Source: an uncultured Acetobacteraceae bacterium (lineage in GTDB: Bacteria; Pseudomonadota; Alphaproteobacteria; Acetobacterales; Acetobacteraceae). Taken from it: 26,004 nt of DNA. A model generated the notes under the pieces. The model saw only the letters and a program-made list of their open reading frames with translations, had not been told where the DNA came from and searched no databases. Numbering within the stretch: position 1 is the stretch's first letter; each line of letters begins with the position of its first letter. Shown here piece after piece: positions 6,589-18,156 of the stretch. The DNA lies in the NCBI GenBank assembly GCA_937930165.1, contig CALGVL010000361.1, forward strand, positions 1 through 26,004. Direction: 5' to 3'. A program made the position numbers and the translations under genes.

Positions 6589-7591
6589 AGACGGTGCTGC
6601 GATGCGCCAGCTCGCCCACCTCGGCGGCGCTGCGCTCCGGCCCGCGGCTGTCGGCGGCCTGGGGCTGGGTGCCGGCGCGGCGCAGGAACTCCGCCGCCTC
6701 CGTCCCCTTCACCGCGAAATTGACGTTCTGCGGGATGTCGCCGAGGCGCTGCGCGATGCGCGCCGCGTTCAGCTTGGAGACGACGACGCCCACCACATGC
6801 CCCTGCCGGTCCAGCAGCGGCCCGCCGGAATTGCCCGGCTGCACCGGGGCGCTGATCTGGAATTGCGTCTGGTTGTCGGCGAGGCCGGAGAGGGCGCTGA
6901 TCTCCCCTGTGGTCAGGATGGGGCCGGAGGAGAGCAGCCCGGCCAGCGGGAAGCCGTAGGTCACCACGCCCTCGCCACGCCGCACCGGGGGATCGCGCCG
7001 GAAGCTCAGGGGCGGGCCGGGATCGCCCGGCACAGCCAGCAGGGCGAGGTCGCGCTGCACGTCCACCTTGGCAGGCGGAGTGGCGGCCAGGATGCGGCCA
7101 TCGGCGGTGCGGACCAGCACCCGGTCGCAGCCATTGATGACATGCTGGTTGGTCAGCACCCGGTCCCGCGCCACGACGAAGCCAGTGCCGGAGGCGACGC
7201 GCGCCTGCGGGTTCACCCGCGCCTGCGGGCCGGCGGGGGCGGCAGAGCGGGTGGCGGACGGCGCCGCCAGGCTGCCCGGCCCCACCGAGACGACCGGGTT
7301 GGCGCAGATATCCTGGTCCTGCACCCGCGCCTCCCGTCCATCGGCCAGCACCAGCCGGATGTCGAAGCGGCAGCCGGCCGCCTCGGAGGGGCGGAGCGAG
7401 TAGCCGCCATCCGGTGCCAGCGGGCGGCTGAGCAGGTTGCGGCCCCAGTCATTGGCGGCGCCGCGCGGGTTGCGCACGGCGTGCAGGGCGGTGGCCTCCT
7501 GGCCGGTGCGGTTGAGGACGCGGAAGGGCTGAGGCTCCGCCGCGGCGGGTGCGGCGGCCAGGAGCAGGGCAAGCAGAATGGGGCGGCGCAT
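6569..7591 (-). CDS. Secreted trypsin-like serine protease with N-terminal accessory domain
   Basis: A 340-residue exported peptidase. The start at 7591 gives a proper signal peptide (MRRPILLALLLAAAPAAA, cleavage near 18); the frame continues upstream to a GTG at 7789, but that part is Arg/Pro-rich and would hide the signal. Residues about 20-105 form a separate domain (FRVLNRTGQEATALHAV, then GCRFDIRLVLADGRE), probably beta-rich. A linker follows, then the S1-type domain with the triad His150 (TNQHV), Asp181 (VQRDLALL) and Ser255 (QPGNSGGPL), as in DegP/HtrA catalytic domains. There is no PDZ domain. Two cysteines (74 and 96) could pair in the periplasm. It is divergent from copA across 185 bp and ends inside the MFS 3' end. 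Confidence 0.9.
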   Translation of the reverse strand: MRRPILLALLLAAAPAAAEPQPFRVLNRTGQEATALHAVRNPRGAANDWGRNLLSRPLAPDGGYSLRPSEAAGCRFDIRLVLADGREARVQDQDICANPVVSVGPGSLAAPSATRSAAPAGPQARVNPQARVASGTGFVVARDRVLTNQHVINGCDRVLVRTADGRILAATPPAKVDVQRDLALLAVPGDPGPPLSFRRDPPVRRGEGVVTYGFPLAGLLSSGPILTTGEISALSGLADNQTQFQISAPVQPGNSGGPLLDRQGHVVGVVVSKLNAARIAQRLGDIPQNVNFAVKGTEAAEFLRRAGTQPQAADSRGPERSAAEVGELAHRSTVFIRCER

Positions 7592-7723
7592 CGTTCCCGG
7601 GGATTTCGGGACAAGCGGCGGCGGAGTCAATCTTGCGCGGGCGGCACGGGGCGCCGGGTGGGGACATCGCCATCGCGAATGCTCCCTCGCATCGGGCTTG
7701 ATCCACTGCAAGGCGACCTGCCC

Positions 7724-7754
7724 TTGACCTTCCCATGATGGGAAGCCCCACATC
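7724..7754 (+). promoter_or_regulatory. CueR/HmrR-type copper-responsive promoter of copA
   Basis: A -35 ttgacc (7724-7729) is followed by a perfect 17-bp dyad cttcccatgatgggaag (7729-7745) and a possible -10 (cacatc, 7749-7754), giving the over-long 19-bp spacer expected of MerR-family promoters. The sequence is very close to known copper-type CueR/HmrR operators, and the cognate regulator gene lies directly downstream of copA. The dyad overlaps an earlier in-frame ATG of the copA frame, which argues for the later start at 7777. Confidence 0.85.
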
Positions 7755-7776
7755 CCGGGCCGAAAGGTCTCGAAGC

Positions 7777-10178
<2,402 letters not shown>

Positions 10179-10182
<4 letters not shown>

Positions 10183-10712
10183 ATATCGGCGAAGCGGCCC
10201 GCGCCTCGGGTATCTCGGAGAAGATGATCCGCCATTACGAGGCGATCGGGCTGCTGCATCCGGCGCGGCGGGCGAATGGCTACCGCACCTATTCCCCCGG
10301 CGACATCGCCGTGCTGCGCTTCATCCGCCACGCCCGCGATCTCGCCTTCCCGCTGGAGGATGTGCGCAAGCTGCTGGCGCTCTGGCGGGACCGCGGCCGC
10401 GCCAGCGCCGATGTCCGGCGCATCGCCCTCGATCACGTGGCGGCGCTGGAGGAGAAGGCGCGCTCCCTCCAGGCCATGGCCGCCTCGCTTCGCCATCTCG
10501 CCGAGCATTGCCACGGCGATGACCGGCCCGACTGCCCCATCCTAGATGAACTGGAAGGACGTCATGACCATTGCGCTGAAGGTGGAAGGAATGAGCTGCC
10601 AGCACTGCGTGCGGGCGATCACCCAGGCGATCCGCTCGCAGGACCCGCAGGCGGAGGTGCAGGTGGACCTCGCCGCCGGGACGGTGCGCGCCGAGACGCA
10701 CCTGTGTCGTGA
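10179..10712 (+). CDS. cueR: CueR/HmrR copper-responsive MerR regulator, with unusual C-terminal extension
   Basis: A MerR-family activator that senses Cu+ and underwinds the copA promoter. The winged HTH is MNIGEAARASGISEKMIRHY plus GLLHPARRANGYRTY (about residues 1-38). A long dimerisation helix follows, and the metal loop CHGDDRPDCP has Cys111 and Cys119, matching Cys112/Cys120 of E. coli CueR. Ser76 in RASADVRR matches the residue selecting monovalent ions. The family normally ends within about 10-15 residues of the second Cys. Here the frame continues about 50 residues more, through GRHDHC and then Gly/Ala/Arg/Pro-rich sequence, to TGA at 10712, lying out of frame over most of copZ. Either the protein has a long tail or a one-base change removed the ancestral stop. 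The start at 10179 overlaps the copA stop. Confidence 0.9.
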
Positions 10713-10761
10713 GGCAGTGGCCGCGGCAGTGGCGGAGGAGGGCTACAAGGTGGCGGGCTAG
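10564..10761 (+). CDS. copZ: CopZ-like copper chaperone
   Basis: A 65-residue soluble heavy-metal-associated (HMA) protein, the usual length. The copper-binding motif GMSCQHC has Cys12 and Cys15, followed by the typical helix CVRAITQAI and strands AEVQVDLAAGTVRAE; the end EGYKVAG is the family C-terminus. It delivers Cu+ to CopA and may exchange it with the regulator. The start at 10564 has GGAAGGA just upstream; an ATG six codons earlier (10546) is possible but would add MNWKDV and has no ribosome site of its own. Its first 149 bases are also covered by the extended regulator frame. Both the ATG choice and the HMA fold are well supported. Confidence 0.93.
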   Translation: MTIALKVEGMSCQHCVRAITQAIRSQDPQAEVQVDLAAGTVRAETHLCREAVAAAVAEEGYKVAG

Positions 10762-11146
10762 ATCCAGGCCCCGCCGTCCCGCCGGCCGTCAGCAGGAGGC
10801 CGGGCTGCACGCCCGCCGATTTATCGTCCGGCCGCCCTTGCCTCGCGAAGCCGCGAAGATACATAAGGCATGTATCGCAGGGCTGACCTGCCGACTGGCG
10901 AAAAGAACACAGCCCAAGACAAAACCGCATGGGGTTCGGCTTTGCCCTCGACCCGCCTTGTTCCTTCCGTAATCATGCTCGCGTTTCCGCCTCTGTATTC
11001 ACCTTAGACGATCCGGCACGTGCGGCGGTCGTACTGCAATGCCGCATGGCTTCGTCTGAATTCTATGTGACCGAAGTTTAGTGGTTCAGGTTCCACATCA
11101 ATCCAGACGCGATGTCGCCGGCATCGCCTGTTTCGGGTCTAAGCGC
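10762..11146. other. 385-bp relatively AT-rich intergenic region upstream of glgP
   Basis: No gene was seen on either strand. The base composition from about 10855 to 11100 is visibly richer in A and T than anything else in the window, with a 7-bp inverted repeat at 10858-10876 and tandem gcgaag copies just before it. It should contain the copper-operon terminator and the glycogen phosphorylase promoter, but no clear promoter boxes or T-tract terminator could be assigned. A small RNA or the remnant of a lost gene is possible. Confidence 0.5.
10858..10876. repeat. 19-bp dyad (7-bp arms) in glgP upstream region
   Basis: gatacat (10858-10864) and atgtatc (10870-10876) are perfect inverted arms around aaggc. 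In such GC-rich DNA an AT-rich dyad is noticeable and may be an operator or a small hairpin. It lies about 100 bp after copZ and 270 bp before glgP. Confidence 0.5.
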
Positions 11147-13615
<2,469 letters not shown>

Positions 13616-13642
13616 GCGGCCCTGGCGGCGGAGACGCCTGCG

Positions 13643-14308
13643 CTATCGCCGCGTCCTGACCGCCGCGCGCAGATCCCGCTCCAGCGCCGCGAGTGCCGCG
13701 GCCAGGGCATCCGTCATCGCCGCCGCCGCCTCGGCCGGCGGTAGCTCGCCTCTGGGCCGCGGTCCGCCGGGCAGGGGCGCCGTGCCCTCCGGCATGAACT
13801 GGCCGAGGATGCGTGCCTCGCCGGTGCCCTGCGACTGCGGCAGCAGCAGCACGGAGAGCGCGGCGCTTGCCCGTCCCGCCGCCGGCTCCACCTGCAGCCG
13901 CACCAGCTCCCCCTCCAGCACCAGATCGGGGGTGAGGCGGGAGCCGGGGGCGGTGACCGCGGAGAATATGCCGCTGGCCGCCAGCCAGCGCCGCATCGCC
14001 TCCTCAACCAGTTCGGGCGGCGCCGCGGTCCATTCGCTCCAGTAGGAGGTGCTGACCTGCCCGTCCGGCGAGACCGAGCGCAGCCCCCGTGCATCCAGCC
14101 CCGGCGCGGCGCGCAGGGAGCGCAGCAGCAGCACCGGGCCGCGCGCAGGCGGTGGCTCCGCCTGCGGCCGCTGCGGCGAGAGGGTGAAGCGCCGCACCTC
14201 CTGATAGGGGCGGTTGGGCAGCACGCTGCATCCGGCCAGGGCCAGCATCGGCAGCAGCAGGGCCTGACGGCGGGCAAGGCGGGGAAGGGGCCGGGACATC
14301 ATGGACAT
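13643..14308 (-). CDS. ABC-type transport auxiliary lipoprotein (PqiC/DUF330-like)
   Basis: A 221-residue outer-membrane-directed lipoprotein and last gene of the MCE operon. The signal peptide ends in the lipobox LAGC (Cys27). The mature part has the family pattern YQEVRRFTLSPQRP (about 34-47), a repeated PVLLLRSLRAAPGL strand, the segment YWSEWTAAPPELVEEAMRRWL (near 90-110) and a late LVLEGELVRLQVE strand. In PqiC and similar proteins this domain sits at the inner face of the outer membrane and contacts the MCE ring. Its start is 13 nt after the MlaD-like stop, so it is in the same transcript. ATG codons at residues 1, 3 and 4 all fit. It converges on glgP with a 27-bp gap. Confidence 0.88.
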   Translation of the reverse strand: MSMMSRPLPRLARRQALLLPMLALAGCSVLPNRPYQEVRRFTLSPQRPQAEPPPARGPVLLLRSLRAAPGLDARGLRSVSPDGQVSTSYWSEWTAAPPELVEEAMRRWLAASGIFSAVTAPGSRLTPDLVLEGELVRLQVEPAAGRASAALSVLLLPQSQGTGEARILGQFMPEGTAPLPGGPRPRGELPPAEAAAAMTDALAAALAALERDLRAAVRTRR

Positions 14309-14321
14309 TGCATTGACGGGC

Positions 14322-15359
14322 TCAACGCCTGGAGGGCGGCGGCGGTGGCGCGCCGAGCAGGAGCTGGGAGGGATTGCGCCGCAGCGCCTCGCTCGTGTCG
14401 CGCAGGTTCGCGACGGTGGCGCGCAGGTCCCGCAGGATCGGCGCCAGTTCGGCCTGCAGGTCCGCGGTGGCGCTGCGCGCCGAGCGCAGGGTTCCGTCCA
14501 GCGTGTTCAGGCTGTTCGGCAGGCGGCCGACCAGCCGGCGCAGCTCCGCCGTGGTCGCGGCCAGATTCTCCAGGCTCTGCCGGATCTCCGGGCTGGCGAG
14601 AAGCTGCTGCGCCTCGGTCGCCGTCCCGCGGGCCGCGGCGGCGGCGCCGCGCACCTCCGCCGCCATGCCTGGCAGATCGGCCTCGGCTGTGGCGCCGTTC
14701 AGCCGCCGCAGCAGCGAGGCTGCCTCCGCCAGCGCCGTGGCCAGGTCGCCATTCTGGGTTTGCTTGCGCAGATCCGCGGCGAGCCCCAGCACATTCTCGA
14801 TCAGCCCCTGCAGGTCCACGCCTTCCAGCTTGTGCAGCAATTGCTCCGCCGCGGTCTGGACCTGGGCGACGGTGGAGGGAATGGAGGGGATGTAGGGGTA
14901 GCGCGGGGTCCAGGGCACCTGCAGCGGCGGGTAGAAGGCCGGGTTTACGAAGTCGAGTTCCAGGTAGTTCACCCCCGTGATGCCCTGCGCCGTGATTCGC
15001 GCACGGAGCCCGGCCTGGGTGGCGTCCTCCACCGTCGGCGCCTCGCCGATCTTCTGCATGTCGATCGTGAAGCGGATGTAGACGAGCTGGAAGGCGGCGA
15101 TGAAGGTGTCCCCTTCCGGCCGGCGGTATTCGGCCGAGACCAGCCCGATCTCCGAGACCCGGCCGATGGCGACGCCGCGGTAGCGCACAGGGGCGCCGAC
15201 ATCGAGTCCCTGCACCGATTCGCGGCTGTAGGTCTCGAAGGTTACGCTGGCGGTGCCGAAGCGGGTGGCGGTGAGGAAGAGGATGAAGCCGATCGCCAGC
15301 AGCGCGCCGGCGATGACCAGCGCGCCCACCCGCAGATAGAGTCCGCGTGCCTGCGGCAT
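14322..15359 (-). CDS. MCE-domain (MlaD-like) periplasmic lipid-transfer protein
   Basis: A 345-residue protein anchored in the inner membrane by one N-terminal helix (about 10-30). The MCE domain follows at about 36-138: SVQGLDVGAPVRYRGVAIG is its signature and GLRARITAQGITGVNYLELD the last strand pair. Such domains form hexameric rings that carry phospholipid through the periplasm. Residues about 160-330 form a long helical, coiled-coil-like extension (AEQLLHKLEGVDLQGLIE and repeated LRxL patterns), longer than E. coli MlaD (183 residues) and closer to the needle-forming Mce/PqiB-type proteins. The C-terminal NPSQLLLGAPPPPP motif is common in this subfamily. It lies between the ATPase (28-nt gap) and the lipoprotein (13-nt gap). 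Confidence 0.92.
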   Translation of the reverse strand: MPQARGLYLRVGALVIAGALLAIGFILFLTATRFGTASVTFETYSRESVQGLDVGAPVRYRGVAIGRVSEIGLVSAEYRRPEGDTFIAAFQLVYIRFTIDMQKIGEAPTVEDATQAGLRARITAQGITGVNYLELDFVNPAFYPPLQVPWTPRYPYIPSIPSTVAQVQTAAEQLLHKLEGVDLQGLIENVLGLAADLRKQTQNGDLATALAEAASLLRRLNGATAEADLPGMAAEVRGAAAAARGTATEAQQLLASPEIRQSLENLAATTAELRRLVGRLPNSLNTLDGTLRSARSATADLQAELAPILRDLRATVANLRDTSEALRRNPSQLLLGAPPPPPSRR

Positions 15360-15387
15360 GGTCAGGCCCCGGCCGGGTGGCGGCGGC

Positions 15388-16143
15388 TCATGCCATCACT
15401 TCCCGCCGGAAGAAGGCGCGGACCACCGGGTTCTCGCTTTCCTCCCGCAGCCGCCGGGGGTCGCCTTCCGCAATCACGCCTTTCGCCTCCTTGTCCAGCA
15501 TGATGCAGCGGTCGCTGATCGCCAGGATGGACTGCAGCTCATGCGTCACCACCACGAAGGTGGTGCCGAGGTCGCGTGCCAGTTGCAGGATGAGCGCGTC
15601 AAGCCCTGCCGAGGTGATGGGGTCCAGCCCGGCCGAGGGCTCGTCCAGGAACAGCACTGGCGGGTCGAGCGCCATGGCGCGGGCGATCCCCGCGCGCTTC
15701 ACCATGCCGCCGGAGATCTCCGCCGGCAGGCGCTGCGCGGCATCGGCCAGCCCGACCAGGCCGAGCTTGGCCCGCGCCACCAGCGCCCGCGCCTCCGGCG
15801 GCAGGCGGGTATGCTCCTCCAGCGGCACCTCGACATTCTCGGCGAGGGTCATGGAGCCGAAGAGCGCGCCCGACTGCCACATGACGCCGATCCGCCGCAG
15901 CAGGGCCCGCCGCGCCGCCCCTGTGAGCGCGGTGATGTTCTGGCCGAGAATCTCCACATGCCCCTCGGCCGGGTCGTAGAGGCCGATCATGTGCTTGAGC
16001 AGGGTGGACTTGCCCGAGCCCGAGCCGCCCAGGATCACGAAGACCTCGCCGCGCCGCACGTCGAAGCTGACATGCTCGAAGATGGTCCGGCCGCCGAAGC
16101 GGGCGGCGAGGTCGCGCACGCGGATGACCGTGTCCCGGGCCAT
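15388..16143 (-). CDS. ABC transporter ATP-binding protein, MlaF-like
   Basis: A 251-residue ATPase subunit of the MCE importer. Walker A is GGSGSGKST (39-47), the Q-loop is WQSGALFGSMTL with Gln90, the signature is ISGGM (143-147), Walker B is VLFLDEP (163-169) and the switch His is His201 in VVTHEL. The variant signature (ISGGM rather than LSGGQ) and the QSGALF sequence are hallmarks of the MlaF/Ttg2A group. The start at 16143 was chosen because it begins two bases after the permease stop and gives the normal MlaF N-terminus (MARDTVIRVRDLAARFGGRT). The frame stays open upstream over the permease but without protein-like sequence. Confidence 0.94.
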   Translation of the reverse strand: MARDTVIRVRDLAARFGGRTIFEHVSFDVRRGEVFVILGGSGSGKSTLLKHMIGLYDPAEGHVEILGQNITALTGAARRALLRRIGVMWQSGALFGSMTLAENVEVPLEEHTRLPPEARALVARAKLGLVGLADAAQRLPAEISGGMVKRAGIARAMALDPPVLFLDEPSAGLDPITSAGLDALILQLARDLGTTFVVVTHELQSILAISDRCIMLDKEAKGVIAEGDPRRLREESENPVVRAFFRREVMA

Positions 16144-16145
16144 GC

Positions 16146-17264
16146 TCACCAGCCGAGACGGTAGAAGAGCACGGCGAAGACGCCGTCCAGCACCACGATG
16201 GAGACGATGCCGCCCACCACCGCGGCCGTCGCCGCATCGCCCACCGCCCTCGGGCCGCGCCCGGCCGTCAGCCCGGCGCGGCAGCCGACCAGGGCGATGG
16301 CGAGGCCGAAGACCGCCGCCTTGAACAGCCCGCCCAGCAGGTCGTTCACCGTAAGCCATTGCTGCAATTGCCCGATGATGCCGGCGGGGGAGAGGCCGAG
16401 CGAGACCATCACCGCCCCCATGCCGAGCAGGCCGGCCAGGTTCATCAGCAGCGCCAGCACCGGCATGACCAGCATGGCCGCCAGCAGCCGCGGCAGCACC
16501 AGCCAGGCCAGCGGGTCAATGCCCATGATGCGCAGCGCATCCACTTCCTCGTTCACCACCATGGTGCCGAGTTCGGCGGCATAGGCGGAGCCGGTGCGTC
16601 CGGCCAGGATCACCGCCGCCATCAGCGGGCCCAGCTCGCGCAGCAGGGAGATGCCGACCAGGTTCGGGATGAAGATCTCCGCCCCGAAGCGGCGCATCGG
16701 GATGGAGGACTGGAAGGCCAGGATCAGGCCGATCAGGAAGCCGAGCAGCGCGGTCAGGCCGAAGGCGCGAAGCCCCGCCTCGTCCAGGTGGCGCAGGACT
16801 TCGGAGCGGCGCAGCCGCCAGGGACGGCGGAGGGTACCGAGCCCGGCCACTACCGCCTCTCCCAGGAAGGCTATGCGGGAGAGCAGCTCCTGGCCGCGCA
16901 GCACCGTCGCATGGCCGATCAGGCCAAGCCAGGGCAGCGGCGGCGGCAGGGCGGGCGCCGGCGCGGCGAGGGCCTGGCGCGTGCGGTCCAGCATGGCCTT
17001 TATGGGGCCGGGGGGCAGGCCCTCCCAACGCGTCTCGGCGGCCAGCCCTTCCAGCCGCAGCAGCAGCACCGCCCCGGCGGTGTCCAGCGCGGTGAGGCCG
17101 GAGAGGTCGAGGATCAGCGGCCGCGCTCCCGCTGCGCGCCGGGTCGCCTGCGGCCAGAGCCGCGCGGCGGCGCCCGCCTCCAGCCGGCCTTGGAAGGCGA
17201 GGCGGAAGCCCGCGCCCTCCTGCCGGGCATCGAGCGTGCCCTGGGATTCATCCTGGCTGGTCAT
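16146..17264 (-). CDS. STAS-MlaE fusion permease of the MCE lipid transporter
   Basis: A 372-residue inner-membrane permease. Residues about 15-95 form a STAS-like domain (LILDLSGLTALDTAGAVLLL at 50-69), as MlaB provides in trans in E. coli. The MlaE domain occupies about 160-370, with the conserved RELGPLMAAVILAGRTGSAY (209-228), AAELGTMVVNEEVDALRIMG (229-248) and DPLAWLVLPRLLAAMLVMPV (250-269). The fusion is common in alphaproteobacteria and the domain order is as expected. The ATG at 17264 gives MTSQDESQG before the STAS fold; an in-frame ATG at 17345 would add a Pro-rich stretch lying over the methyltransferase end. First gene of a four-gene operon; the neighbours show it works in lipid trafficking to keep the outer membrane asymmetric. 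Confidence 0.93.
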   Translation of the reverse strand: MTSQDESQGTLDARQEGAGFRLAFQGRLEAGAAARLWPQATRRAAGARPLILDLSGLTALDTAGAVLLLRLEGLAAETRWEGLPPGPIKAMLDRTRQALAAPAPALPPPLPWLGLIGHATVLRGQELLSRIAFLGEAVVAGLGTLRRPWRLRRSEVLRHLDEAGLRAFGLTALLGFLIGLILAFQSSIPMRRFGAEIFIPNLVGISLLRELGPLMAAVILAGRTGSAYAAELGTMVVNEEVDALRIMGIDPLAWLVLPRLLAAMLVMPVLALLMNLAGLLGMGAVMVSLGLSPAGIIGQLQQWLTVNDLLGGLFKAAVFGLAIALVGCRAGLTAGRGPRAVGDAATAAVVGGIVSIVVLDGVFAVLFYRLGW

Positions 17265-17322
17265 GCCTGGGCCCAGAATTCGCGCGGGTGGTGGCGGTTG
17301 CAACCGCGGCCGGGGCGTCGCC

Positions 17323-18156
17323 TCATCCGTCGCCCCACAGCGCATGGATCAGCACCGCGGCGGCGGCGGAGACGTTCAGGCTCTCCACCACCGGCCGGCC
17401 GGGCCCGCCGCCGCGCAGGGTGACGCGCGCCTCACAGGCTTCCAGGGTGGCGGGGGGCACGCCCTGTTCCTCATTGCCCAGCACCAGGGCGACCGGCCGG
17501 CCGCGCGGCACCGCCGCCGGCGCCGCCCCGCCCGCCGCCACCGCGGCGAGGGTCAGGAAGCGCCCGCGCATGCCCTTCAGCAGCGCCGGCAGGTCGCGCG
17601 CCCGGTAGACCTGCAGATGCTCCAGCCCGCCCTCCGCGGTGCGGAAGGCGGCATCGGAGAGGTCGGCCTGGCGCGGATCGCCGGAGAGCAGCATGGCCCG
17701 GCAGCCGAAGAAGGCAGCCGAACGGGCGATGGCGCCCAGATTGTGCGGGTTGCCGATGCCGTCCAGCACCGGCAGGACCGGGGCCCGCGGCAGGCCCCGC
17801 GGCAGGGCGGGGCCCGGCAGCGGGATGGCGAAGCGCGCCTGGGCGATGGCGACGATGCCGCCATGATGCGGCGTGCCGGCGATACGGGTGAGTTCCTCCG
17901 GCGGCACCTCCCGGTAGGGGCGGCGGGTGCGGGCGAGATGGGCGCAGAGCGGCCCGGCCACCTTGCGGCGGTCCTCGGTGTAGAACAGGCGCAGCACCGC
18001 CTCCGGCCGGCGCAGGAACAGGGCGCGGACCGGGGCGGTGCCGCAGATCCGGTTCGGTTCCGGTGGTCGGGGCAGGCGCGGCTCCGGCTCATGCTCCGCG
18101 CCCTCGCCACGCCGCGGCCGGCGGCGGCCGAAGGAGGATTCGTCAGAGGGCGGCAA
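17323..18156 (-). CDS. SpoU/TrmH-family RNA 2'-O-methyltransferase
   Basis: A 277-residue SAM-dependent ribose methyltransferase of rRNA or tRNA with a trefoil-knot (SPOUT) fold. Motif 1 is GNPHNLGAIARSA (135-147; Asn139 and Arg145), motif 2 LGNEEQGVPP (226-235) and motif 3 ESLNVSAAAAVLIH (258-271). Residues about 35-105 form the substrate-binding domain typical of RlmB-like proteins (ICGTAPVRALFL at the start, TPHHGGIVAIA at the end). The first 35 residues are Arg/Pro/Glu-rich and disordered, common in GC-rich alphaproteobacteria. The gene overlaps the 3' end of the Ldh_2 gene by 14 bp. Motif 3 lacks the usual IPM start (here a Gly-rich loop), so its exact target (G2251, or a tRNA position) cannot be assigned. 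Confidence 0.92.
   Translation of the reverse strand: MPPSDESSFGRRRPRRGEGAEHEPEPRLPRPPEPNRICGTAPVRALFLRRPEAVLRLFYTEDRRKVAGPLCAHLARTRRPYREVPPEELTRIAGTPHHGGIVAIAQARFAIPLPGPALPRGLPRAPVLPVLDGIGNPHNLGAIARSAAFFGCRAMLLSGDPRQADLSDAAFRTAEGGLEHLQVYRARDLPALLKGMRGRFLTLAAVAAGGAAPAAVPRGRPVALVLGNEEQGVPPATLEACEARVTLRGGGPGRPVVESLNVSAAAAVLIHALWGDG

Noticed and set aside
7735..7776. Upstream in-frame start of copA
   Set aside because: The ATG lies inside the CueR operator dyad, downstream of the -35 and before the expected transcription start; the downstream ATG at 7777 fits.
10801..10815. Small hairpin cgggc-tgcac-gcccg after copZ as terminator
   Set aside because: A five-bp stem with no T-tract is too weak to call in DNA this rich in GC.
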